From: RGIG7300 sp045657645
GTDB lineage: Bacteria; Bacillota; Clostridia; Oscillospirales; CAG-272
Direction: 5' to 3'
NCBI GenBank assembly: GCA_045657645.1
Contig: JAZOTL010000090.1
Location: 1-5,422, forward strand
Length of the DNA stretch: 5,422 bases
This document shows positions 1 to 5,375 of the stretch, one piece after another. Under the pieces are notes generated by a model, which saw nothing but the letters and a program-made list of their open reading frames with translations, ran no database searches and was not told where the DNA came from. Both the position numbers and the translations under genes were made by a program. Numbering within the stretch: position 1 is the first letter of the stretch; every line of letters starts with the position of its first letter.

Positions 1-74
1 AAATATAGTTATTTTAATTATATAACAAATACAAATATATGTCAATGTAATTCTTACAAAAGATAAGCTTATTA

Positions 75-103
75 TTGACATTTCTGAACCTTATGCATAT
101 AAT
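75..103 (+). promoter_or_regulatory. Consensus sigma-A promoter of ribU
   Basis: A perfect -35 box TTGACA (75-80) and a perfect -10 box TATAAT (98-103) are separated by exactly 17 nt. Transcription should start near position 110, leaving a leader of about 200 nt that contains the whole FMN riboswitch. A promoter this strong fits a gene whose output is set by the riboswitch rather than by initiation. Positions 1-74 upstream are AT-rich and show nothing else I can support. Confidence 0.9.
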
Positions 104-126
104 ATAAATATAAACAACGAAACAGA

Positions 127-235
127 AATGTCTTTGAGGCAGGGTGAAATTCCCGATCGGCGGTAAAGTCCGCAAGCGCAAGCACGATCCGATGAAATTT
201 CGGAACCGACGGTACAGTCCGGATGAGAAAAGATG
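127..235 (+). promoter_or_regulatory. FMN riboswitch (RFN element) aptamer
   Basis: This stretch carries the conserved RFN blocks in order: AGGGTGAAATTCCC (141-154), CGGCGGTAAAGTCCGC (158-173), a variable hairpin around 176-203 including GATGAAATTTC, then CCGACGGTACAGTCCGGATG (205-224) and GAGAAAAGA (225-233). The closing helix P1 can form between TCTTT (131-135) and AAAGA (229-233). RFN aptamers bind flavin mononucleotide and lower expression of riboflavin synthesis or uptake genes, which agrees with the ribU-type gene downstream. The outer limits are approximate. Confidence 0.97.
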
Positions 236-256
236 TGTATACACCTATCGATTTAT

Positions 257-296
257 ACACCTGAAAGGCAGTTTCCTTTCGGGTGTTAATTTTTTT
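257..296 (+). terminator. Intrinsic terminator, riboswitch expression platform
   Basis: The arms 257-268 and 275-286 form a 12-bp stem with a single G-U pair and a 6-nt loop, followed by a T-rich tract (290-296 are all T). It lies between the FMN aptamer and the ribU ribosome binding site, where a premature terminator is expected. A competing 7-bp helix, GTGTATA (235-241) with TATACAC (254-260), would take the foot of the terminator stem and start right after aptamer helix P1, so it is a reasonable antiterminator. That switching model is inferred from base pairing only. Confidence 0.88.
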
Positions 297-308
297 GCGA
301 GGTGTATT

Positions 309-911
309 ATGAAAAAACAAAGAACCAAAATTGCGTATATGGTACGCATAGCTATTTTAGCTACAATAGCAACCGTATTAATGCTTCTGGAATTCCCTAT
401 GCCCTTTATCGCTCCGCCATTTTATGAGTTTGACTTCAGTGAAGTACCCGTGCTTATCGGTACCTTTGCAATGGGACCATTAGCAGGAATAATTATTGAG
501 TTTATAAAGGTCCTTTTAAACCTTTTTATCAACGGAACAATAACCGCAGGAGTAGGAGAGTTTGCAAACTTTTTAATGGGCTGTGCTTTTATTGTACCCG
601 CAGGACTTATTTATAAATATAAAAAAACAAAGACCGTTGCCCTTGTGGGAATGATATGCGGAACGCTTGTTATGGCTTTGGCGGCATTCTTTATAAATTC
701 CTATCTGCTTATCCCCACATACGGAAAGGCCCTTGGCATGGATATGTCTGTTTTTGTAGGAATGGGTAAGGCAATATTCCCGTTTATAGACAGTATACCT
801 AAGTTAGCACTTTTCTGCGTAGTTCCCTTTAACCTTATCAAAGGAATTCTTGTTTCAACAGCAACCTTTGTTCTATACAAGCATATACATCGGTTGCTTA
901 ATAAAATTTAA
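309..911 (+). CDS. ribU: Riboflavin ECF transporter substrate-binding subunit (RibU family)
   Basis: A 200-residue integral membrane protein with about six hydrophobic segments, the usual size for an ECF S component. S components bind a vitamin in the membrane and pair with a shared EcfA-EcfA'-EcfT energising module, which is not encoded in this window. Family hallmarks visible are an Ala-rich first helix (residues 13-24, the usual EcfT contact zone), the block EFPMPFIAPPF followed by Y-x-x-x-FSEVPVLIG (about 28-51), a GPLAG turn (about 56-60), GVGEFANFLMG (about 87-97), and a Tyr/Pro-rich loop near 130-140. The start at 309 is preferred because GAGG (299-302) lies 6 nt upstream; the frame is open back to 144, but that part is riboswitch aptamer. 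The FMN riboswitch strongly supports riboflavin as substrate. Transcription ends at the terminator just after the stop codon. Confidence 0.94.
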   Translation: MKKQRTKIAYMVRIAILATIATVLMLLEFPMPFIAPPFYEFDFSEVPVLIGTFAMGPLAGIIIEFIKVLLNLFINGTITAGVGEFANFLMGCAFIVPAGLIYKYKKTKTVALVGMICGTLVMALAAFFINSYLLIPTYGKALGMDMSVFVGMGKAIFPFIDSIPKLALFCVVPFNLIKGILVSTATFVLYKHIHRLLNKI

Positions 912-914
912 ACT

Positions 915-960
915 AAAAAATCCCCTGCCGGACTTGGTTGCCGTGCAGGGGTTTTTCTTT
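915..960. terminator. Bidirectional intrinsic terminator between convergent genes
   Basis: CCCCTGC (922-928) pairs with GCAGGGG (945-951), and CGG (929-931) with CCG (941-943) past one bulged T. The hairpin has an A run on its left (915-920) and a T-rich tract on its right (952-960), so it ends in a U tract when read from either strand. It therefore serves both ribU (+) and the ligase gene (-), whose stop codon at 959-961 touches the tract. Confidence 0.92.
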
Positions 961-2470
961 ATTTATTCAATTCACTAAAGAAATGCTTTAACTCATAATC
1001 GCCAAAGCTATCGGTAAGATACTTATCTCTTTCTTCAATAAAAATCTTTTTAAAGAGTTCAAGATAAACTATCTTCATATGGTAGTCTATAGCATAGAAT
1101 TTATCATCAAATTCCTTTGCTATATAAAACTCACTTTTTTCGGATACTTTTTTAATATCGTCAAGGGTGATATCACCTATAAACAGGGTTTTAAGCTCGG
1201 TTGCTCCGCCCACCTTTTTCAGCACATTTGTAACAAATTCGGGCAGGAGGTTGTTTATAACCTTTTTGTGATATTCCTTTGATTTTTCACCTATTTTAAC
1301 TGCGTTTTCACAGGTATCCACAAATTCCTTGCGCATATAGGGATACTCGGGGGAAACGCCGAAATAGTTCATCATAATACCGTTTTTCTTTATAACGATA
1401 CAGGATGCCATTTCATAAACAAGCTTGTAGGGTTTAAAATATATCTTCTTGAATATACGTCCCGGCAGTCTGTCAAGGGTGTATTTCATCTGATTTTTAA
1501 AGCCGCCGAAGGGATGGTACATTTCAAAATTCAGCACCTGATCCGCACACTCGCCAAGCATAATGCTTTTGCAACCGCAGGAGCTTACAAGCTTTGCAAG
1601 CTCATACTGCAAAAACACGCCCGATTCGTAGATAGCGCCTTCAAGGGCATAAACTATCTCGGGGAACTTGTTAAGGCTTGAGCCGTCAACAAGCTTTGTG
1701 TTAAGCTTAACCTTATCTCCATAGCCCTCTTTTACCGCTATGGCATCAGGTATCTCGTTTCTGCCTATGGTACCGCCAATGCAGAAGGTGGTTATATCAC
1801 GCTCAAAGTTCTTGTTCAGGTTGTGCAGTATGTAGTTTGAATCATAGCCCGAGGATAACGTTGTGTACAGATCCTCGTGAGCGCAGGTAACACACTGTCT
1901 TTCTACCACCTCATCGTAATACGCTTCGGTAACTTCCCTCTTTTGTGCTTTACGTCTTGTATGCTTTTTAACCTTTACCGTTTTTTTATCTGCATCTATT
2001 ACAAGGCATTTTTTACCCGGTATCTTATTTATTCCCTCAACAAGGGTGGAACTGTCGTAGTTATAACCGCGAAGAAGAAATTCCTTTGCAGTCTTATAAT
2101 TAAGCTTCCATTCCTTGTTTACGGTATTCATTATAGACTTCAGCTTATTTGAAATTATAATCTTATCACCATCGCGGTGGAAATAAAGTGCTTGAGAGGC
2201 ACCAAAGAAATCCTGGAATACATATGCTTTTTTAGCCTTTGCATCCGCAATAAAAAGGGTATATGTACCATCAAGGTGATAGTTAAGCTTACAGCCGTAT
2301 TTTTCATACAGCTCGCATACCGCACTTTCATCAATACGAGTATGCTCTGAGCCGTACACATTACCTATTGTAACGACAGTAAGAGCGCCCTTTTTAAAAA
2401 GCTCTTTGCCGCTTATAACCACGGTTTCCGCAAAGTTATTAAGATCAAGGGCAAGGCAGATATCGTTCAT
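959..2470 (-). CDS. Asparagine-synthetase-like ATP-dependent ligase with degenerate glutaminase domain
   Basis: A 503-residue soluble protein of the AsnB superfamily. I chose the ATG at 2470 because GGAGA (2482-2478) sits at ideal distance; a GTG at 2488 would place that site inside the gene. The C-terminal synthetase domain carries an ATP pyrophosphatase loop S-S-G-Y-D-S (about 206-211, normally SGGxDS), L-G-E-C-A-D-Q (about 305-311, matching LSGEGADE of AsnB), and a Y-P-Y-M...LPEFV...KKVGG segment (about 376-422) like the AsnB C-terminal active-site region. The N-terminal part keeps a glutaminase-like fold trace (VTIGNVYG, YEKYGCKLNYHLDGTYTLF, SNKLKSIM), but the first stretch with catalytic Cys2 and the RGPD region is missing, so it should not hydrolyse glutamine. 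Known Cys-less relatives such as beta-lactam and carbapenam synthetases adenylate a carboxylate and use another amine. The substrate is unknown and no partner gene is adjacent. Confidence 0.8.
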   Translation of the reverse strand: MNDICLALDLNNFAETVVISGKELFKKGALTVVTIGNVYGSEHTRIDESAVCELYEKYGCKLNYHLDGTYTLFIADAKAKKAYVFQDFFGASQALYFHRDGDKIIISNKLKSIMNTVNKEWKLNYKTAKEFLLRGYNYDSSTLVEGINKIPGKKCLVIDADKKTVKVKKHTRRKAQKREVTEAYYDEVVERQCVTCAHEDLYTTLSSGYDSNYILHNLNKNFERDITTFCIGGTIGRNEIPDAIAVKEGYGDKVKLNTKLVDGSSLNKFPEIVYALEGAIYESGVFLQYELAKLVSSCGCKSIMLGECADQVLNFEMYHPFGGFKNQMKYTLDRLPGRIFKKIYFKPYKLVYEMASCIVIKKNGIMMNYFGVSPEYPYMRKEFVDTCENAVKIGEKSKEYHKKVINNLLPEFVTNVLKKVGGATELKTLFIGDITLDDIKKVSEKSEFYIAKEFDDKFYAIDYHMKIVYLELFKKIFIEERDKYLTDSFGDYELKHFFSELNK

Positions 2471-2505
2471 CTGTAGTTCTCCGATCACAAAAAATCAACA
2501 TAGAC

Positions 2506-2534
2506 AGTATAACACAAAAGAACACAAAAAGCAA
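2506..2534 (-). promoter_or_regulatory. Predicted promoter of the ligase gene
   Basis: Read on the minus strand, TTGCTT (2534-2529) and TATACT (2511-2506) are 17 nt apart, and the -10 is preceded by TGT, making an extended -10. Transcription would start near 2499, about 30 nt before the ATG at 2470. The -35 box is weak (only TTG matches well). It lies inside the 3' arm of the terminator that ends the ATPase operon. Confidence 0.6.
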
Positions 2535-2571
2535 GAAGAAAGGCGTGTAACCGCCTCAATTCCTGCTTTTT
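2526..2571 (-). terminator. Terminator of the metal-resistance operon
   Basis: Just after the ATPase stop codon (2575-2577), an interrupted stem-loop forms: outer arms 2571-2564 and 2533-2526 (8 bp, AAAAAGCA with TGCTTTTT) and an inner arm AGGCG/CGCCT (2556-2552 with 2545-2541) around a 6-nt loop. On the minus strand the 3' arm ends in a T run (2530-2526) within a T-rich stretch. The internal mismatches make it weaker than the other terminators here, so some read-through into the ligase gene is possible. Confidence 0.65.
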
Positions 2572-2574
2572 CTT

Positions 2575-4425
2575 CTATTTCTTAAAAATACCTCTTAAGG
2601 TACGAAGAGAGTTTGCAACAGCAATAGCACTAACCCCTACATCCGCAAATACAGCAAGCCACATATTACCGAGACCAACCGCGCTTAACAAAAGTATAGC
2701 TACCTTAACCCCAAGGGCAAAAATTATATTCTGCTTTGCTATCTGCATTGTAAAGCGTGATATTTCAAGGGCCTGCGCCAGCTTTGCAGGGTCATCATCC
2801 ATCAGTACCACATCCGCCGCTTCTATTGCCGCATCAGAGCCAAGGGCGCCCATAGAAACGCCTACATCGGCCCGGGCAAGCACGGGAGCATCGTTTATAC
2901 CGTCACCCACAAAAACCACACTTCCCTTTGTAGCTTCTGCCATTATTTTTTCAAGGGATGACACCTTATCGTCGGGAAGCTGCTCACATATAGCATTATC
3001 GATAGAAAGAGCCTCCGCCGTTTCTTCTCCTACCTCTTTTCTGTCGCCTGTTAGAAGTGTAAGCTTGTCAATACCCTTATTGCGCAGCTCTTCAATAGCA
3101 GCTTTCGTATTCTCTTTTATAACGTCGGAAATAAGTATATATCCCATATATTTGCTATTAAGCGCAATATATACTACAGTTCCGCTTTTGGAACAACGTT
3201 CAAAATCAACCCCTGCATCCTCTAAAAGCTTTGCGTTTCCGCACAGCACGGTGCCGCAAAGAAGCTGCGCCTCTATTCCCTTGCCGGAAATCTCTTTCAC
3301 GCTAACAATACGTTCGGGGGAGATTATTCCTTTATATCTCATGCACACCGACCGTGCTATGGGGTGGTTTGAATTACTTTCCGCATAGGCAGCAAGCTCT
3401 AAAAGCTCGCTCTCCTTGCAGTCTTCACAGCATATTTCCGTTACCTCAAAAACTCCCTTGGTAAGGGTGCCTGTTTTATCAAAAACAAAATGCTCTGCCC
3501 TTGCAAGCTGCTCTATATACGCCGAACCCTTTACAAGTATTCCGCGGGAAGAAGCAGCTCCTATACCGCCGAAAAAGCTCATAGGAACACTTATAACAAG
3601 AGCACAGGGGCAGGAAACAACAAGGAACAAAAGACCCCTGTATATCCATTCAGAAAATTCCTGCTTCAGTATAATTGGGGGCAGGATGGCAAGCAGTATG
3701 GCACAGCCTACAACAATAGGCGTGTACACATGGGCGAAACGTGTTATAAAACGCTCGGTTTTTGCCTTTTTTTCTGCAGCATTTTCCACAAGCTCAAGTA
3801 TTTTTGATACTGTAGATTCCTCATATATGCTTTCAACCTTTATCTTTATAACACCTTCAAGGTTAACAGTACCTCCCGAGGCTCTGTCCCCAACTTTTAA
3901 AGTACGGGGCAGGCTTTCACCTGTGAGAGCAGAGGTATCTACCTTTGTTTCACCCTCGCATACTGTACCGTCAAGGGGAATGCGCTCTCCCGGGCGAACT
4001 ATAATGGTTTCACCAACCAAAACCTCGTAGGGTTCGGTTTTCATTTCTTTGTTATTGCGGATAACAACAGCGTAGTCGGGGCGTATATCCATAAGTGCGG
4101 CAATACTTTTTCTGCTTTTTCCTACCGCAATATCGCAGAAGAGCTCTCCTGCCTGGTATAGAGCCATAACGGCAAATGCCTCAGGATATTCTCCAAGAAT
4201 AATAGCACCCACGGTTGCTATTCCCATTAAGAATTTTTCATCAAGCATATGCCCCGAAAAAACGTTTCTTACTGCGTCATAAAGCACATCATATCCCACT
4301 ATAAGATACGGAACAATAAAAAGGTAGAGTGCCATAGGAATACTGGCAGCAGCAATAATAAGTACAATAAATAAAAGTGTAGCGCAAGCAAGCCTTGCAA
4401 CGATGATTTTTTGATTTTTGCTCAT
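2575..4425 (-). CDS. cadA: Zn/Cd/Pb-type P1B heavy-metal exporting ATPase (CadA/ZntA family), without N-terminal HMA domain
   Basis: A 616-residue membrane pump expected to drive divalent soft-metal ions out of the cytoplasm using ATP. Visible in order: helices 1-4 (about 10-100), actuator motif TGES (168-171), helices 5-6 with the metal-site S-C-P-C (271-274), phosphorylation motif DKTGTLT (316-322, Asp316), the nucleotide-domain H354-P355 pair, GDGIND hinge (507-512), and helices 7-8 carrying K574 and D595. CPC followed by ALVIS, plus K and D exactly 21 residues apart as in E. coli ZntA K693/D714, indicates the P1B-2 (Zn/Cd/Pb) rather than the copper class. The ATG at 4425 overlaps the stop of the HMA gene as ATGA, so translation is probably coupled; its own ribosome site is poor (GAGA). 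The frame is open upstream to a TTG at 4479, but that is HMA-coding. The protein lacks the fused N-terminal metal-binding domain common in the family; the preceding gene supplies it separately. CCEDC at 332-336 is an extra Cys cluster. Confidence 0.95.
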   Translation of the reverse strand: MSKNQKIIVARLACATLLFIVLIIAAASIPMALYLFIVPYLIVGYDVLYDAVRNVFSGHMLDEKFLMGIATVGAIILGEYPEAFAVMALYQAGELFCDIAVGKSRKSIAALMDIRPDYAVVIRNNKEMKTEPYEVLVGETIIVRPGERIPLDGTVCEGETKVDTSALTGESLPRTLKVGDRASGGTVNLEGVIKIKVESIYEESTVSKILELVENAAEKKAKTERFITRFAHVYTPIVVGCAILLAILPPIILKQEFSEWIYRGLLFLVVSCPCALVISVPMSFFGGIGAASSRGILVKGSAYIEQLARAEHFVFDKTGTLTKGVFEVTEICCEDCKESELLELAAYAESNSNHPIARSVCMRYKGIISPERIVSVKEISGKGIEAQLLCGTVLCGNAKLLEDAGVDFERCSKSGTVVYIALNSKYMGYILISDVIKENTKAAIEELRNKGIDKLTLLTGDRKEVGEETAEALSIDNAICEQLPDDKVSSLEKIMAEATKGSVVFVGDGINDAPVLARADVGVSMGALGSDAAIEAADVVLMDDDPAKLAQALEISRFTMQIAKQNIIFALGVKVAILLLSAVGLGNMWLAVFADVGVSAIAVANSLRTLRGIFKK

Positions 4426-4646
4426 TTTACTATCTCGCAGTTTCGTTCGTATTTGTGGATTATCTTTTGTGCGGCGCAAAGAATTTCATCAAAGGCCTCA
4501 TCCACTGCATCTATAGAAAGCCTGCTTGTCATAAAGCTTATACTGCAGCTGTTAACGCCCTTAAGCTTTGATATATCCCTTTCCATTTTTGCCGCACAAT
4601 TTGCACAGCCCAGATTATTTAATTTATATGCTTTCTTCATCATCAT
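4422..4646 (-). CDS. Stand-alone HMA heavy-metal-binding protein
   Basis: A 74-residue protein that is essentially one ferredoxin-like heavy-metal-associated domain. The metal site is the G-C-A-N-C motif (C14 and C17 counting from the first Met) in place of the classical GMTCxxC, followed by a typical HMA pattern ending at LKGVNSCSISF. Three ATG codons stand in tandem (4646, 4643, 4640); AGG overlapping the sensor gene's stop (TAGGT) gives best spacing for the third, so the true length may be 72. It begins 2 nt after the sensor stop and ends in a 4-nt ATGA overlap with the ATPase gene. Its likely job is to hand metal to, or regulate, the ATPase, either in trans or as a frameshift fusion. Confidence 0.88.
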   Translation of the reverse strand: MMMKKAYKLNNLGCANCAAKMERDISKLKGVNSCSISFMTSRLSIDAVDEAFDEILCAAQKIIHKYERNCEIVK

Positions 4647-4648
4647 AC

Positions 4649-4990
4649 CTACTCAAATATATGCTCCATACCCTGCCCCACGATAGCCCTTACGTGATCA
4701 TCGGCAAGAAAATAATAAATGGTCTTTCCCTCTCTGCGACAGCCTACAAGCCTTGCCTGTTTGAGGATACGTAATTGGTGTGAAATAGCCGATTGGTTCA
4801 TTGACAAAAGCTCTGCTATGGCACACACACAAAGCTCGCTTTCAAATAAAGCGTACAGTATCTTTATACGGGTTGAGTCACCAAACACGTGGAAAAGCTC
4901 CGCAAGGTCATACAAAGCGCTATCAGAAGGCATCTGCTCCTTTACTGCTTCAAGGCTCTTTGTATGATTGTGGTTCTTTGTTTCGGTCAT
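4649..4990 (-). CDS. ArsR/SmtB-family metal-responsive transcriptional repressor (CadC/SmtB-like)
   Basis: A 113-residue winged-helix repressor expected to bind its operator as a dimer and release DNA on binding metal. The helix-turn-helix is visible at about 57-80 (AELLSMNQSAISHQLRILK), followed by a wing (CRREGKTIYYF, 84-94). The alpha-5 metal site of SmtB is complete with the exact D-x-H-x10-H-x-x-E spacing: D97, H99, H110 and E113, the last residue. The alpha-3 ELCVC motif (C54, C56) of CadC is also present; the N-terminal CadC cysteines are absent, but an NHNH stretch (H7, H9) occurs there. The ATG at 4990 is chosen because AAAGGA lies about 9 nt upstream; the frame is open to a TTG at 5053, but that covers the promoter and operator. 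It is first in the operon and probably autoregulated. Zn or Cd/Pb sensing is inferred. Confidence 0.95.
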   Translation of the reverse strand: MTETKNHNHTKSLEAVKEQMPSDSALYDLAELFHVFGDSTRIKILYALFESELCVCAIAELLSMNQSAISHQLRILKQARLVGCRREGKTIYYFLADDHVRAIVGQGMEHIFE

Positions 4991-5005
4991 ATGTGAATAT
5001 CCTTT

Positions 5006-5027
5006 CATATGAATATCTATTAATATG
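5006..5027. promoter_or_regulatory. ArsR/SmtB-type operator (10-2-10 inverted repeat)
   Basis: CATATGAATA (5006-5015) and TATTAATATG (5018-5027) form an inverted repeat matching at 9 of 10 positions around a 2-nt centre. This is the TGAA-type 12-2-12 architecture known for SmtB, CzrA and CadC operators. It covers the 3' end of the -10 box and the likely start site, so bound repressor would block the operon promoter. Confidence 0.85.
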
Positions 5028-5053
5028 TTAGCATAACTATTCCAATTTGTCAA
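5025..5053 (-). promoter_or_regulatory. Promoter of the metal-resistance operon
   Basis: On the minus strand a perfect -35 TTGACA (5053-5048) is followed after 17 nt by TAACAT (5030-5025), preceded by TGC as an extended -10. Transcription should start near 5018, inside the operator, leaving a leader of about 28 nt before the ATG at 4990. The poor -10 rescued by an extended -10 fits a tightly repressible promoter. Confidence 0.85.
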
Positions 5054-5086
5054 GAGGGGATGGGTGATTTTTGCAATAAGTGATAC

Positions 5087-5211
5087 GTGATGCAGCTGCG
5101 CTGCGATAGGTTATGCGATGCGTTCCACTCACGCGCCGAAAGCGTGCATCACAGACCGAAGGTCGACATCACGCACAAAGTGCGCATCACGTTCCGTAAG
5201 GAACGCATCAC
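5087..5211. repeat. CATCAC-linked mini-hairpin element
   Basis: A non-coding element, visibly GC-richer than its flanks, bounded by GTGATGC (5087-5093) and GCATCAC (5205-5211). Inside are short palindromes of different sequence: GCAGC/GCTGC (5092-5104), CACGC/GCGTG (5130-5146), GACC/GGTC (5154-5164), CGCAC/GTGCG (5172-5184) and CGTTCC/GGAACG (5190-5205). The word CATCAC recurs at 5147, 5167, 5185 and 5206, at spacings of 20, 18 and 21 nt. GATGCGTTCC (5117-5126) is also perfectly complementary to GGAACGCATC (5200-5209), which could close a cloverleaf-like fold around the three middle hairpins. The ends and active strand are uncertain. I do not recognise it as a named family. Confidence 0.8.
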
Positions 5212-5213
5212 TC

Positions 5214-5256
5214 AAAAAAAACTCACTTTTGTCTGGTAGACAAAAGGGAGTTTTTT
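5214..5256. terminator. Strong bidirectional terminator downstream of tRNA-Arg
   Basis: ACTC (5221-5224) plus CTTTTGTCT (5226-5234) pair with AGACAAAAG (5238-5246) plus GAGT (5248-5251), with one A-G mismatch and a 3-nt loop. An A run at 5214-5220 and a T run at 5251-5256 give a U tract in either direction. On the minus strand it lies just downstream of the tRNA CCA end, so it should terminate the tRNA transcript. It also insulates the CATCAC element and the metal operon from that transcript. Confidence 0.93.
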
Positions 5257-5258
5257 GT

Positions 5259-5335
5259 TGGCCCGCCGAACAGGATTCGAACCTGCGACCAACGGAATCG
5301 GAATCCGGTACTCTATCCAGCTGAGCTAAGGGCGG
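5259..5335 (-). tRNA. tRNA-Arg (anticodon CCG), CCA encoded
   Basis: A 77-nt tRNA on the minus strand, with 5' end at 5335 and an encoded CCA at 5261-5259. It has the U8-A9 junction, D arm GCTC/GAGT with loop G-G-A, anticodon loop TTCCGAT with anticodon CCG reading CGG, variable region TGGTC, and T arm GCAGG-TTCGAAT-CCTGT. C35, A20 and discriminator G73 agree with arginine identity. Three pairs are not Watson-Crick or wobble: acceptor 6-67 (C-C), 7-66 (U-U) and anticodon stem 27-43 (C-U). It may still work, but is less well paired than most tRNAs. It is a single-gene unit with its own promoter and terminator. Confidence 0.88.
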
Positions 5336-5346
5336 ATGCTTTTGTT

Positions 5347-5375
5347 ATAATATCACAAAATAACCTCCTTGTAAA
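5347..5375 (-). promoter_or_regulatory. Predicted tRNA-Arg promoter
   Basis: On the minus strand TTTACA (5375-5370) and TATTAT (5352-5347) are each one base from consensus, are 17 nt apart, and TGA before the -10 forms an extended -10. The tRNA 5' end lies 11 nt downstream of the -10, leaving only a few nucleotides of leader, as is usual for tRNA genes. Positions 5376-5422 beyond it show no gene I can support. Confidence 0.78.

Noticed and set aside
144..308. N-terminal extension of ribU by 55 codons
   Set aside because: It would start inside the FMN aptamer and cross the terminator, while the ATG at 309 has a well-placed GAGG site and begins a typical S-component N terminus.
3416..4030. A 204-codon plus-strand open frame opposite the ATPase gene
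   Set aside because: It is a shadow of the strongly motif-supported ATPase on the other strand, with no recognisable domain, promoter or ribosome site.
5087..5211. CRISPR array
   Set aside because: The repeated unit is only 6 nt, units are about 20 nt long, and the intervening sequences are palindromes; no cas gene is present.
5118..5324. A 68-codon plus-strand reading frame ending in a plausible-looking peptide
   Set aside because: It runs through the CATCAC element, the terminator and the antisense strand of the tRNA; its tail (EQDSNLRPTESESG) is what antisense tRNA sequence translates to. No ribosome binding site.
5259..5335. Integration site of a mobile element at the tRNA 3' end
   Set aside because: No integrase, no duplicated tRNA 3' segment elsewhere in the window, and neighbours are housekeeping-like or metal-resistance genes without mobility genes.
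5361..5370. AAGGAGGTTA on the minus strand as a ribosome binding site
   Set aside because: It lies in the spacer of the tRNA promoter, and the GTG downstream opens a frame that stops after three codons.
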